Below, piece by piece: positions 18,289 to 29,300 of a stretch of DNA of 64,000 nt; position 1 is the first letter of the stretch; each line of letters starts with the position of its first letter. This DNA is from Schizochytrium sp. CCTCC M209059. Taxonomy: Eukaryota; Sar; Bigyra; Thraustochytrida; Thraustochytriidae. The stretch spans positions 634,771 to 698,770 of the forward strand of contig KN805374.1 of assembly GCA_000818945.1 (NCBI GenBank). The letters run 5' to 3'. The notes under the pieces are model-generated. The model did not search any database, was not told where the DNA came from, and worked only from the letters and a program-made list of their open reading frames with translations. The position numbers and the translations under genes were made by a program.

Positions 18289-20874
18289 TTAGCACGAGAG
18301 CTCGCGCATGGAATGAGTGACGAGCCTTCCCTGTTGAGTTCCGGCGACGATAAGATCGTGGCGCTCGCAAACAGCCAAGGTACGAAACTGTAGTTCCGAA
18401 TTGCAGAACTCCTTGAGAAGCCGCGGACACCCCTCTGTCGACTCTTCAATCACTGTGCTTTTGCTCTCTTCGGTGTCAACGCTCTTGTCAGAGCTTTTCG
18501 ACTCCAACGCGTCGCTGGAGCTCTTGCAGTCCGTGCCATCCGCGCCAGTGTAGTCCCACACTCGAATCGCGCCATCAAAGGAACATGTGACAAGGTTGGC
18601 GGTTCCAAACTGGCCCGAAAGAACCACCATGGCACGTACTGAAGCCTGATGAGCGCTGAAGACGGCGATTCCGTAGCCCTCGCGTAAATTCGCAAGATTC
18701 CAAACCCGGACCGAGCCGTCATCGCTTCCCGAAATGACAAAATTTGCATCAATCTCAAGACAAGTGATCGGTTCGGTATGGCCTTCGAGCGCGCAGAGCT
18801 GTATATAGGACGTAAAGTGCCACACCCTCACAACACAGTCGTTTCCGCCAGTGAGAAAAGAATCAGGCCGCTGGTGACCAGATGATGCCGCCTCGGGAAA
18901 GGCACCTGCAGGATTATACCGTATACAAAGAATCTCTTGATTGCAATCCTGTTGCAGAACTGCCAACGAATTTGTTTCGTCAAGCGACGGTCGAAGGGGC
19001 TTGTGGGCTTCGAACATGCACTCAAGCTTGGGCCGAATCATGCTTCGCAGAGTGACGTCCCATATTCCGACATTTCCATCATACCCTGCACTTAAAAGGT
19101 AGACGTGCCGACGACGCTCGGCGACGTCTAAACACAGAACTGTATTCTTATGGCCGCGCAGCACCATTGTGGAGCCGGTGTCGCAGGACCATAGACGAAT
19201 CGTTCCATCCTCATTGCCGGTGGCGAGTATTCCCGAGTCAGGAAGCCGTGTCAAGCACGTCATTTCGGACTGTGGTTCACGAAGTTTGAAGAGACACTTC
19301 ATGTCGTACCAATCCCACGCCCGAAGCGTATTGTCTAGAGATGCGGAAAAGATTTGAAAGCCATATTTGGCTTTCTCCGAAAAGGATTCTCGTGCGCGGC
19401 CCCGTTTCGACGTCGCCACGGGATCATCATTGGAACCTTCCGGCATCGACCGTGAAATGGATCTTCTCGTTGGCCGTGCGGCAGGGCTTTCGTCAAAGCA
19501 GACGAGCGAGACAATTGCATCGTCGTGACCAGAGTGCTCCTTGTACTTTAGATCCCGCAACATGGTCCATGTATACAGGGAACCGCCGATCGCAGCTGAA
19601 AAGTGCCCGGGCGTTGATTCACAAAAGACAGTGCAGGTGAGAATGGCGTCTCTGCTTTGCTGCGTAGTCTCTCGATGCGACGTCAGACCCGACGTCTTCG
19701 CTTCCTCCCCACGCTTGCTCTCCGCCATGACACTTTCATCGCAATGCACATCTGTGCTGATGCGATGACACATGAGACGCTTGTCGGTATAAATATTCCA
19801 TACTTCAATGAATCCGTTTTGATCGCCGCAAAGCAATTCATGGTGCGTGCTATCCCAAGCAATCGTTGTATATCTGCACCTTCGCTCATTTTTGATACAA
19901 AGAAAGGCAGCACGGCCCACTGCATCAAACACACGAACGCAGTTGTCATAGCCTGCCGTGACGACAAGATTTAGCTGCTTGATCATGTCCATGGCGAAGA
20001 TGCCCAGATCGTGGACCCCAAAGCGTTCCGCATTTTCTACATGATAAAGATGCGACGACGAGGAAATGTTTAGAGTCTCCGAGGATGATCCAGCGTCTGT
20101 AGACCCTAGAGATGCGGATATGCTTTGCCCCGGCGGTGAACCTGAGCGCGAGACACTTGACTGCGAACGTTCGAATCGCTGCTTCGTTACAGATGCAGTT
20201 GATGACCTACGAACTGATTTTCCCTGCACTGGATTGACAACCAGGACGCCACCAGTGCTATCGCCTGCATAAATTGTCGGGGCTTCGTCCTCACAACGAA
20301 CTGGTCCGAGGACCGTGGACGTAATCCATTCCCGGCGCTCGATAACCTGCGCGGTCTCGAACCATGGATGGAGGAGGAGCTCACGATTGGGGACTGTCGT
20401 CCACACGCGAATTGTGCGATCTGTGCTGCAGCTTACCAAGCGTTGAGCGAGGAAGCCACCGCCAAACTCCAAAGCTGTGATGGTCCCACCATGTCCAACG
20501 AGTGTTTGGATACACTCCAGCTCCGGTCGACGAGGTTTGTGGCACCAGACTTTGATGGTTCGGTCAACAGAGCCAGTGAAAAGTAGTTTGTGCGTCCGCG
20601 TTGCATTATCGGTTCCTCCGCAATTGCTTACGAGTCGAAGGCATGTGATCGCGCCGCCATGGCCACTCTTTTGGATAACGAGCGAGTCTTTTGCTCGATT
20701 GCTATTCGTGACTTTTGAGCAGTGTGCAAGGCGGCCATCCTCTAGACCGAGGAAGAGCGTATCCTCGTCGACGGTCTGGCAGAGGATGCGTGGCGTCTGT
20801 ATGCCCCCGCTCACGCTTTCCGCCGCGTCTGCACCGACAAGGTCCAGGACAAATTCTGAGAGCTCGGTCTTCAT
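18289..20874 (-). CDS. WD40 repeat protein, probably two beta-propellers
   Basis: An 861-residue protein built almost entirely of WD40 repeats, acting as an interaction scaffold. Repeats with clear GH...D-x-x-[IV][KR][VI]W endings include SVDRTIKVW, STDRTIRVW, YDNCVRVF, QNGFIEVW, LDNTLRAW, EDGTIRLW, YDGNVGIW, NDCVVRVW, DDGSVRVW and FDGAIRVW. With weaker blades between them, the total is about 13-14, consistent with two seven-bladed propellers. They are separated by a Ser-rich linker (~215-275) and a charged insertion (~455-490). There is no signal peptide or membrane segment. The last ~100 residues include a Ser/Lys/Glu-rich insertion before a final partial blade. I cannot assign an orthologue. 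Tandem-propeller proteins of this size occur in ciliary and trafficking complexes, but the sequence does not decide. Start ATG 20874 matches a coherent N-terminus. Confidence 0.85.
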   Translation of the reverse strand: MKTELSEFVLDLVGADAAESVSGGIQTPRILCQTVDEDTLFLGLEDGRLAHCSKVTNSNRAKDSLVIQKSGHGGAITCLRLVSNCGGTDNATRTHKLLFTGSVDRTIKVWCHKPRRPELECIQTLVGHGGTITALEFGGGFLAQRLVSCSTDRTIRVWTTVPNRELLLHPWFETAQVIERREWITSTVLGPVRCEDEAPTIYAGDSTGGVLVVNPVQGKSVRRSSTASVTKQRFERSQSSVSRSGSPPGQSISASLGSTDAGSSSETLNISSSSHLYHVENAERFGVHDLGIFAMDMIKQLNLVVTAGYDNCVRVFDAVGRAAFLCIKNERRCRYTTIAWDSTHHELLCGDQNGFIEVWNIYTDKRLMCHRISTDVHCDESVMAESKRGEEAKTSGLTSHRETTQQSRDAILTCTVFCESTPGHFSAAIGGSLYTWTMLRDLKYKEHSGHDDAIVSLVCFDESPAARPTRRSISRSMPEGSNDDPVATSKRGRARESFSEKAKYGFQIFSASLDNTLRAWDWYDMKCLFKLREPQSEMTCLTRLPDSGILATGNEDGTIRLWSCDTGSTMVLRGHKNTVLCLDVAERRRHVYLLSAGYDGNVGIWDVTLRSMIRPKLECMFEAHKPLRPSLDETNSLAVLQQDCNQEILCIRYNPAGAFPEAASSGHQRPDSFLTGGNDCVVRVWHFTSYIQLCALEGHTEPITCLEIDANFVISGSDDGSVRVWNLANLREGYGIAVFSAHQASVRAMVVLSGQFGTANLVTCSFDGAIRVWDYTGADGTDCKSSSDALESKSSDKSVDTEESKSTVIEESTEGCPRLLKEFCNSELQFRTLAVCERHDLIVAGTQQGRLVTHSMRELSC

Positions 20875-21471
20875 TTCCGGACGCCACGCGGGAGCGAGAA
20901 TCTAGCTCTCTAGCTCTCGTCCGCGGTCCTCCCCACGCTAGCAAGTAATATGCTCTTGGTCGCTCTCGTCGTTCTTGCGCGCTCGACGATGCGCCCGTCT
21001 GTCTCTCTTTCTCCCCGAGCACCGTACCATGGAGATAGATGCTCATCCATCAGTTCACAATCAGCCCATGTATCCGTTGAAGCGCAAGTTCGAACTTGGA
21101 GGTTCACTTTGTTTTGTACATCAAGTAAGATACCAAGCCTCGTTTGTCGCGCGGGTCCTGGCGGTTAGTTGGCAGTGACTCGCTCGCTCATGCCGCTATC
21201 GATCGATGTCCTCATGTAAACCATTCATTCAGTTATCTATGTCTTGCCACTGTCAGGCAACCAATTAATCGACCAATCAACCAATCAATCACATGATGAC
21301 TTTCGACGACCAGGGGGCGGCAGCACGCGAAGTCGTGATTGATTGCGCGAGTGTGCGCTCGCTGCCTCTGGCTTGGTCCGCTCGCAGCAGTGGCTCATCG
21401 ATCCCTCGAGCCTTTCCGAGTACCCGGGGGTCATAAGATATCATCACAACCCAGCCCACACGATGGCCACA

Positions 21472-21530
21472 CGACTCGACTCGATTCGACTCGACTCGTC
21501 TCGGCTCGGCTCGACTCGACTCGACTCGAG
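21472..21530. repeat. CTCGA/CTCGG pentanucleotide array
   Basis: About eleven pentanucleotide units with small variation (ACTCG, ATTCG, GCTCG), upstream of the coiled-coil gene. Confidence 0.85.
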
Positions 21531-21628
21531 CAAATGCATCGCAACGGCGACGCAAGCCGGAGAAGCAAGGCAAGGCGCGTCGCGGCGCGAAGAGGTCCGG
21601 CCCAGGGCAGGGCGTGCGTTGCGCCGTG

Positions 21629-21655
21629 CGGTCGGTCGGTCGGTCGGTCGGTCGG
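21629..21655. repeat. (GGTC)n microsatellite
   Basis: Six perfect GGTC/CGGT tetranucleotides in GC-rich intergenic DNA. Confidence 0.9.
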
Positions 21656-22004
21656 CCGGGTGCGCGGGAAGGTATCGCTCGCTGTCCCTGCCTGGCCTCC
21701 TACCGAGGACCTCCGTGATTTCCACTCCTCCCCGACTCTCTTTCGCGAGCCCGCCTGCAGAGCCTGCCTGCCTGCGCCGGCGGGGCTCTCCTCTCTCCGA
21801 GGCCATGGCAGGCAGCGCGACAGCCGCCGAGACCACGCTGCGCCCGGCCGCGAAGGTATGCAGGGCCGGGCGGAGAGCTCCGGCGTAGTACTGCCCGCCG
21901 CCGCCGGCGCGCTCGTCCAGGGGCCAGTGTGTATTGTATGGTCAAGTCAAGTCGCAGTTTGGGACAACTATGGTCTGTGTGTCGCATGCGCGTCTGTCTG
22001 CTTT

Positions 22005-22035
22005 GTGCACGTGCCGCGGGCTGCGGCACGTGCAC
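22005..22035. promoter_or_regulatory. perfect 13-bp inverted repeat with CACGTG cores
   Basis: Arm 22005-22017 (GTGCACGTGCCGC) is exactly complementary to 22023-22035 (GCGGCACGTGCAC) around a 5-base GGGCT loop. Each arm contains an E-box/G-box CACGTG. It lies ~180 bases before the coiled-coil protein's ATG. It could be an RNA hairpin in the 5' UTR or a paired binding site for a bHLH/bZIP factor. The structure is seen directly; the function is inferred. Confidence 0.6.
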
Positions 22036-22214
22036 GAGTACCGTACGGGTCTCGGCGTGGCTTGCTTGGCTTGCTTGGCTTGCTGGGCTTGCTTGGCGCG
22101 GCGTGGCTCCGGCAGAGTGTCTCGCGCGGCAGGGCGCGGCAGACGGGCAACGGAGGCAGGCAGGCGAGCGGGCAAGGGTCGGCGGCGCGCGGAGCGGACG
22201 GAGCGGGCGGGACG

Positions 22215-23186
22215 ATGGCGGGCCTCCTGAACAGACTGTGGACGAGCTTCTCCGGGCGCGGCGGGCTCGAGTTCGACCTGGACGACGTGGACGGCATCGT
22301 GGCGGAGGAGAATGCAGCTCGCGAGGCCGAGGCGGCGGCACTCGAGCGCGAGGAGGCCATCCTGGACCTCGAAGCCGAAGCCCTCGAACTGGAGGAGAAG
22401 GCGGCGCGCGCGGTCAAGCTTGCCGCAGACGCGAACGAGGTCGCGCTCAAGGAGGAGCGGGAGGCCGAAGAGGCAGACGCTGAGCTCAAGGAACGCCTTG
22501 CGGTACTCAAAGAGGCCGAGGCCGAGGCAAAGCGTAATGAAGAGTCCTTTGCCGCAGCCGAAGAGGAGGCCGCGAAGAAGGAGGCCGAGCTCGAGGCGCT
22601 CGAGGAAGAAATTAAGGCCAGCATTGCCGACATCGACGAACAGGAGCGAGCCAAGGAAGAGGAAATCGAACGGCTGCAGGGCATCGCCGACGACCAAGAA
22701 ACTCACGGCCAAGTGGAGTCAAGCAAGGCAAAGCATCGAATTTCCACGCTCGAGCAAGAAGACCCGATGCCGTTGCAAAAGGCTCGACTCACGAACCAGG
22801 CTCTTCTTCGCCGCCAGGCGCCGCTTATCCAGGCTGCCAAGGGCGCCCGCTTTGAGGCAAAGAAAGCGCGCAAGCCGTACGAGGCTGCTCGAGTTGATGC
22901 CGAGCGGGCGCTCGAGGAATGTGAAGTTGCGCGGCAGAACGCCGACCGCGAGCGCATGGAGGCCGTCGAGGCCCGTGCCGAGGCCGACAAGGCCAAGGCC
23001 TTTGCCGCAAAGTCTCTTTCCACCGCCAAGTCTTCTCGTACCAATGCCACGAAGCAGCGTCGTGCTGCTGCCAAGGAGCGCGAGACTGCACAGCAAAAGC
23101 GCAAGGACCTTCAGGCTCTCCGCAAGAAGGCAGAGAAGGAGCTCGCTCGCAAGGAAAAGGCGGCCGCTGCTGCTGCCACCGCCTGA
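22215..23186 (+). CDS. coiled-coil protein, Ala/Glu/Lys-rich
   Basis: A 323-residue protein from ATG 22215 (MAGLLNRLWTSFSGRGGLEF). After a short hydrophobic/basic N-terminus and an acidic FDLDDVDGIVAEE segment, almost the whole protein (~32-320) is heptad-compatible, rich in Ala, Glu, Lys and Arg, with almost no Pro or Gly. That indicates a long helical coiled coil. A break near residues 155-190 (DDQETHGQVESSKAKHR ... DPMPLQK) divides it into an acidic first half and a basic second half, ending in a Lys/Ala tail. No known domain. The amphipathic N-terminus could be a membrane- or mitochondrion-binding helix, but this is only suggestive. Much longer in-frame extensions upstream are low-complexity Arg/Ser sequence and were rejected. 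It ends only 135 bases from the giant gene's stop codon. Confidence 0.7.
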   Translation: MAGLLNRLWTSFSGRGGLEFDLDDVDGIVAEENAAREAEAAALEREEAILDLEAEALELEEKAARAVKLAADANEVALKEEREAEEADAELKERLAVLKEAEAEAKRNEESFAAAEEEAAKKEAELEALEEEIKASIADIDEQERAKEEEIERLQGIADDQETHGQVESSKAKHRISTLEQEDPMPLQKARLTNQALLRRQAPLIQAAKGARFEAKKARKPYEAARVDAERALEECEVARQNADRERMEAVEARAEADKAKAFAAKSLSTAKSSRTNATKQRRAAAKERETAQQKRKDLQALRKKAEKELARKEKAAAAAATA

Positions 23187-23321
23187 TTCAATCAGCGACT
23201 AAAAAAAGGCCAGACATGAGAGCGGGCGTAATGCGTTCCGCCTTCCTCTTTTGCCTCGGCCCGCACGCGTGAACATATATAATTTTACATGTTTTTCTTT
23301 TCTACTACCATCATGAATTCA

Positions 23322-26300
23322 TTAAACAAGAGTCAATGCGACGTCTCTCCCCTGCGATCCGTCGTCGTCGTCGTCGTCGTCGTCATCGCTGTCGAGACTC
23401 CTTACTTCCCCTTCATCAACATCTTCATGCGTGACGGTGGCGTTGTCGTTATTGTCATCGTCCCTGCTCGTGTTGGCATCGCTGTCGCTGCCACCCTCAT
23501 CTTGGCTGTGTTGTGTGTCGTCATCATCATCATCATCATCATCATCATCACCAACACCACCTCCATCATGGCCACCACCGTGGCCGGTGTCTCCCGATCT
23601 GTCAGAGCGATTAGCGTAGGCTTCGAGGTCTGCGATTTCTGCAAGCCTTGCGGCATCCATCAAAAATTCACGCATCTCGCGTCGCTTCTTGTACTGACGA
23701 TAGAACCGCTGAATGCCACGGGCTGCAGCGATCTCATGTTCGTGCTTTACGCGATGCGTAGCAGCGGCAGAGCTCGTATTCATATAGGCTCCGCGCAAAC
23801 CGCCACTCGAACCGCGAAAGTTTTCGTATACAGGTAGATCGGGTCTTGACGCAGTTAGGATACTCGTCATCACTGCCTGAAAAACCAGACGATCCTTCTC
23901 GGTTGCCTTGTTTAGCATCCAGAATGCAAACGGAGCCTGATATTGCGGGAGCACAATGCGACTCAACGTGCCACGGTGAGTAACAAAGTCCTCCGCCTCT
24001 TGCCACTGACGAATCATGCGCGAGAAGGCGTGCAAGTCGGATTCGTCAGCGACCATGAGCCAATCCAGAAGAAAAGGATACGACCGCATGAGCTTGCGAT
24101 AGAAACGAGCCATCCTCGTGCCACGATACACGGAGACAGGTCCATCATTCTTGATGACATTGCGTGACATGGCATCCAGCTCAAAAAATAGTGTCGTCTG
24201 GAGTGGCGAGCAGAGGTCCGAGAGCGTCCACCGCGTCAGATGTTTCGACTTAATCGCGTTCTTGAGCTCGGATCGCTTCAGATCGGCTACATTCTCATTT
24301 ATGAGGGCAGCGAACTCGTGCTTATCGATCTGACCCGTTTGGTCGACATCGTACTCGCCAAAAAGATTGTCGAGTTGGACGCGGTATGCCTCGCCGTCCA
24401 TCTGAAGCTCGTTCGTAATGTAGTCCTGCAGCTCCTGACGACTAATGGTCCCCGTGCCATCCGAGTCAATTTTGGAAAACAAACTGCTCAAGCTTGGGTC
24501 GGCAATCACCGGCGCGTGAGATGAACGCCATCTCCTTGCGCACAGCGAGGCCAAGACCGGTCGCCAGTTGAGGTCAAACCAAGACCGCATTGACGATCGC
24601 ACAGGAGTTTCATCTTGTGGAGGTGACATCATTACCCCAGGAGGCGCCTTATGTATGGAAAGATTGGACCCAGGCGGAACAGCTACCAAAGGAGGCAGCG
24701 CCTCCATGTCGTCCTGAGCTTCGAGGTCCAGGCCTGCCGCGGTCGGGGCGCCCACGCGATCGCGCAGTCCCAAGTGTCCGCTTCCATCTCCGTTGCTGTC
24801 TTCATCCCCGACTTCGAGTGCGGTGCTCGACCGATTACCGGCAGAACCCAACAAGCTGGGGTTGGACCTCGTCGAAGAATCAAGATCGGAGGAGGACGCG
24901 CCGCTGGCTCGCTTTGTGAGCATATTCTGAAGCTTCCATCCCTTGTCAGTTCGCGCACTTCCATCGTTATTCTTTGCCTTGCTCGGTCCTCGTAAAAGCA
25001 CGTTTCCAAGAAGCGCAGCACCTCGAGATGAAGGCGAGCCTGAAGAAGAACCCGACTGTCCCGCTGGCGAGGCCGCCGCAAGATTCAGTTGACCCAAAAT
25101 GCCCATCACATCTGAAACGGACCTCGTGTCGGCTTGACGGCGAACCGTTCGGACAAGCGACACAGATTCCGTCTGACCCTGCATAAGAAGCTGCGCCTCT
25201 GCCTTGACGACGCGCAGATAATCGCGAGCATCTAGATAGGAGATGAACATGCCCAGCACAACAATACCGAGTGTCACCAGCATCAAAAGCCAGGCGAGAA
25301 TCGACACCGTCGTTGAGGGATCAGAAAACTCCAAAAGCGCGCTCGATTCCTCGTTGTACGCTGTAAAGATAACTCCCAGAAAAATGTACAAGAACGAGCC
25401 GAAAAGTCCGGTTTGGTCGAGAATATTTAGACGACGCGAGAGAAACGGCTGGTGCATCACTTGCAAGGCGAGGCAGAACACCACAACGAGACATCCAATT
25501 GTGGCCTGAATGTACCCGTCGCCAGAGCCCACAACCAGAATCATGGCAAAGGCGAATCGCCTAAAGGTAAGCAGACACTCCCACTTGTAAACCTCTTGGC
25601 GAAAGTCGCTGTACATCCACCCAAAACGTTCCAAAAACGTCGGGTCGGCCTTGAGGTCTCGCGACTCTGCAATGACGAGAATATAAAGTTGCAATGCAGG
25701 AATGCCAATGATGTAAATCAAAATGCCCAAAACACTCCAAATGACCAGTGAGTAGATATGGTAGCTTTCCCAACATACAATGTCTGGCGAAGCCTGCATC
25801 ACGACCGAACCATCGGCAAGCTCAATACACGAAAGAGGCTCGAGGAGAATGACGACGAGCGAAGGATACGCGATGAAGCAAAAGTTGAACGCAAGGCCGA
25901 TGGACTTGTTCCGGAGCGATGCGAGGTCTTCCTCGGTGTCGGGAAGATCAAAGTACAACAAAATGCGGTTTGCAGCTGCCTTGAGCATCCCAAAACGCTC
26001 GCGCAGCCTCGCGCCCACCTCTGCTCTATCGAGAATCGTTTGTTCGGAATGAGTCGTTGAGATCCCGCCACCACCTTTTTTGCCCGATAACGGCGGGGTC
26101 ACCTCAGACGGAGAGCGTTCCAGTCGCCTCTGATGATGCTTTACATGTAGACTTCCAAGGTAGTACACCAAGCCTTGGAGACAAGCGTAAATGATGGGCA
26201 TGAGAAACTGCAGCACGAACCGATTGATAAAGCTCCAGCTCGACCACCAACAGTTGGGGGCAAAGTAATCGATCTCGAAACCAGTGATTTCAAAAGGCGT

Positions 26301-29300
26301 GTTCAAAAGGTTCACTGGGTCGGGCCAGTACAGATCAAAGTCTTGGGCGATACCCACAATCTGCGTGTACAATAAGACCAGGTCAAGGGCGCGGACCTCG
26401 TTGGACAGAATGTTCAAAATCACCCACGCAGCAATCACGCCGCCCCAGCAAAAGACCACAAAGGCCGCGTCAGCCGCTGTCCCGCCACCGCCGGGGCACT
26501 CGTTGCACTCTCCTAGACTGTACCACCCATCGCGACACTTGAAGCAGAAGATGCCCTCCGTGCCATTTGAGCATAGAAACTCATCCGTTCCGAGGCAGTT
26601 TTCCGCATCCTCGCACTCAAAAAATCGGCTTGGGGCCGCACGGTCTCCCCAGAATCCGGGGAGCGGAAAGGGTGAGACATTCGCATAAGGCGGCGCTGCA
26701 TCGTAGGCGTTTTTGGTGTTTCCTGGACAGTGCCCGTTCTCGGGGCATGTCTGACAAGCGACACCGGTGCGGTTTGTATCGTGCGCAAGTCCGTTCCAGT
26801 ATTCGTACTCGCAAACACACTCCGAAATGTCCACGCCATCCGAATTGATGCGCTCCGTATTCGCTGGGCACTCAAGACAGGCTGCAAGACCGGTCGTGTC
26901 AGCGTACAGTTTTGTGCTGATTCTGTTGCAAAGAATGCATTGCGTAAGTCCCTCTTGCGGAGCAAAACTTCCCACTTCGCACAGCGTCGCGTTGCGACCA
27001 TCGCAGCGAGATCCGAGCGGGCAGATCGTGCATTGAATTCCATTAATGGCGCTAGCGTTCAGCTCCATGAAATGGCCCTGGTCCTCGCACTGGTCCCGGC
27101 AGGCGTACATGCCAGCCTCGTGCGCGAAGGTGCCCGCTTCGCACTCTGTTCGCACGCGACTATCGCACGAATAGCCAGGCTCACACACTCGGCACTCACC
27201 AATCTCTTCCGGAATGGAGTCGTCCGAGGTATTCGTCCATTGTGGATTCTGTACGCGCACAATGTATTCTCCAGGCTCGCAGGAGGCTTCCGTGAAGCAG
27301 TCAGGTTGTTCATAAAAGCCGTCGCAAATGCAGTCTCCCGTCGACGTCGGTCGGCCGTGGTCGTTACAAGTGTCCGTCGGATCCATTTGCTCTGTAAGAT
27401 TGAAGACCGCCAAGGTCGTATAGCCGGCAAAGCTCTCATTGTACCCTTCGTCCAAAAGGCGTCGGCTTTCCTCATCGGAGCCCTCCTCTGAAAGAACAAG
27501 AGCAACAAAGGGTCCCTCCACGGCGACAGCAAGGTCATCGAGTTCTACGAGAAGGAGAATCTCTTCCTTCATGGCTTCGACTTCGACGAGGAGGTCCTCC
27601 AACGAGGCTACGGGCCCAGATCGTTTCTCGCAGAACTGGCCGCCGAAAAGAGAGTCATCAAAGCAAATGCATCGCGCATTTCCGGTCGAGGTATCCACGA
27701 GCGGCTGGCCGCGACCATTGCATGTGTTCCACATGGTCAGCTCGCAGGCTTCGCCCGCAACCAGACGTGCCAAGGCCGGGTCCGAATAGCAAGAACAACG
27801 GCGCGTCTTGAGAGTTCGACCCGTGTTCCAAACGTCCTGGCACTCGCCAGCCAGTACGTCGCGATTCTCTGCGCAGCGTCCTAGAGACTGACTCTCGTCA
27901 TCAAAGGCCTGGTAACAATCGAGCGTCAGATTGGCTTCCACACGATACAAAGCCTCTCGCTCCTTGTCGTTGACGACAAAGCCTTGAAACGTCGCTTCGA
28001 TGATCACTTTTGAGATTTCGCCAGAGGTAATACGATCTGGCGCAAGGATCTCGGTAAGCGTAAGCTCCGCCGATGTCGACGTCGCTGATGACGGCAAAAT
28101 CGTCGCCACGGGACCACCCTCCACGGCGAGCCCGAGCTGCAAAGAGGAAGGAATTGTCGAGCCTTCCGCCTGCTCCAGCCGTTCAATCAAGTCCTCTTGC
28201 AGAAACTCCCAGTCAAAAGGGACGCTTTGCACGGATGCGGTGCGGTTCATTCCGCGAGGAACCAGGATCTGCGGTTTCTGAGCGAATACATCCGTACTGG
28301 CCGCCCCATTCTCCGTGTTCTGAGCGCCAGTAGTGAGCGCCTTCTGCAGTAGCTCGACACGGGCATTAGAAGACTCGAGCTGGCAGTCGGAGGCCGTGTA
28401 CTCCAACGCATCATCTGCAAAAATACCTTCGATAGGGCGTACGCGAATCTTGCCGGAGGCATCTGTGACGAGGCCTGGGGACAAGCTCGACGTGCCTGAA
28501 ACGCGAATAGCGTCGAGAACGTGCCATCCTGGGATTTGGGTCGTGTTCAGCTCGAGACGCAAGTACCGTACCGCCTGTTTGCTCGGGCAGACGTCCGGGA
28601 TGAATATGCGAGCCTTGAGCCCTGCGGAGAGCGACGCGAGCGCGCTCTCTTCCTGCGACCAGAGCGTCGTCCATTGTGTCAGGTCCTCGCATACGTTCTG
28701 CCCACTTGTGATATTTTGATAGCAGCGCGAGTTCTCATCAAGATACTCAGCGGCGACCTTGATTTGCATGATCGAACCAGGATTCAGCACCTCGTAAACC
28801 TCAACCGCAGAAACAAATACGGCAGTGCTGAGCTCGAGCTCAACGAATTCAGAGCCACCATTCTCACGACGAGGTTTCCAGCCGCGCGGGTCATCTCGCG
28901 TGTCTGGATAGACATCTGGGGCGCCAACAAGTTGATCCGCACTCCATGAACTCGATGCACGACAAGACTTGCCAATATCGCACAATGGATCTCCAAAGAT
29001 GGCACAGCTGTCGCATGACGCAAACTGCGACGAGAACCGAAGGATCTTTGCTGCAAACTGCTGGATTGAAGCTGCAGAGGTCTCGGCCAGAGTTTCGCCC
29101 GAGTCCGCCTGAATAAGCGTGTAGAAAGCGGGCCACTTTTGAATTCGAAAAATGCTCAGCGCCGTAGAGCTCTCGAGCTGAAGCGACACGCCTGTGGAAC
29201 GAGTATCTTCGGTAAATTCGAGCGATGTCTCGTCCGGGACAATGGGCTCCATGTCCTGCACAGAGACGGCGGCGCTTACGGCCAGCGACGAAGCTACTGT

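Larger units (their letters stand above)
20875..22214. other. divergent intergenic region, WD40 / coiled-coil gene
   Basis: 1.3 kb with several simple arrays: CTCGA-type pentanucleotides (21472-21530), GGTC tetranucleotides (21629-21655), CTTGG/GCTTG repeats (22060-22098), and a perfect hairpin (22005-22035). Open frames that cross it are Arg/Ser-rich and lack family signals; I treat them as chance. The two genes' promoters should lie here. Confidence 0.5.

Noticed and set aside
21339..22214. N-terminal extension of the coiled-coil protein
   Set aside because: Arg/Ser-rich, repeat-derived (CTCGA, GGTC) sequence; the ATG at 22215 begins the coherent protein.
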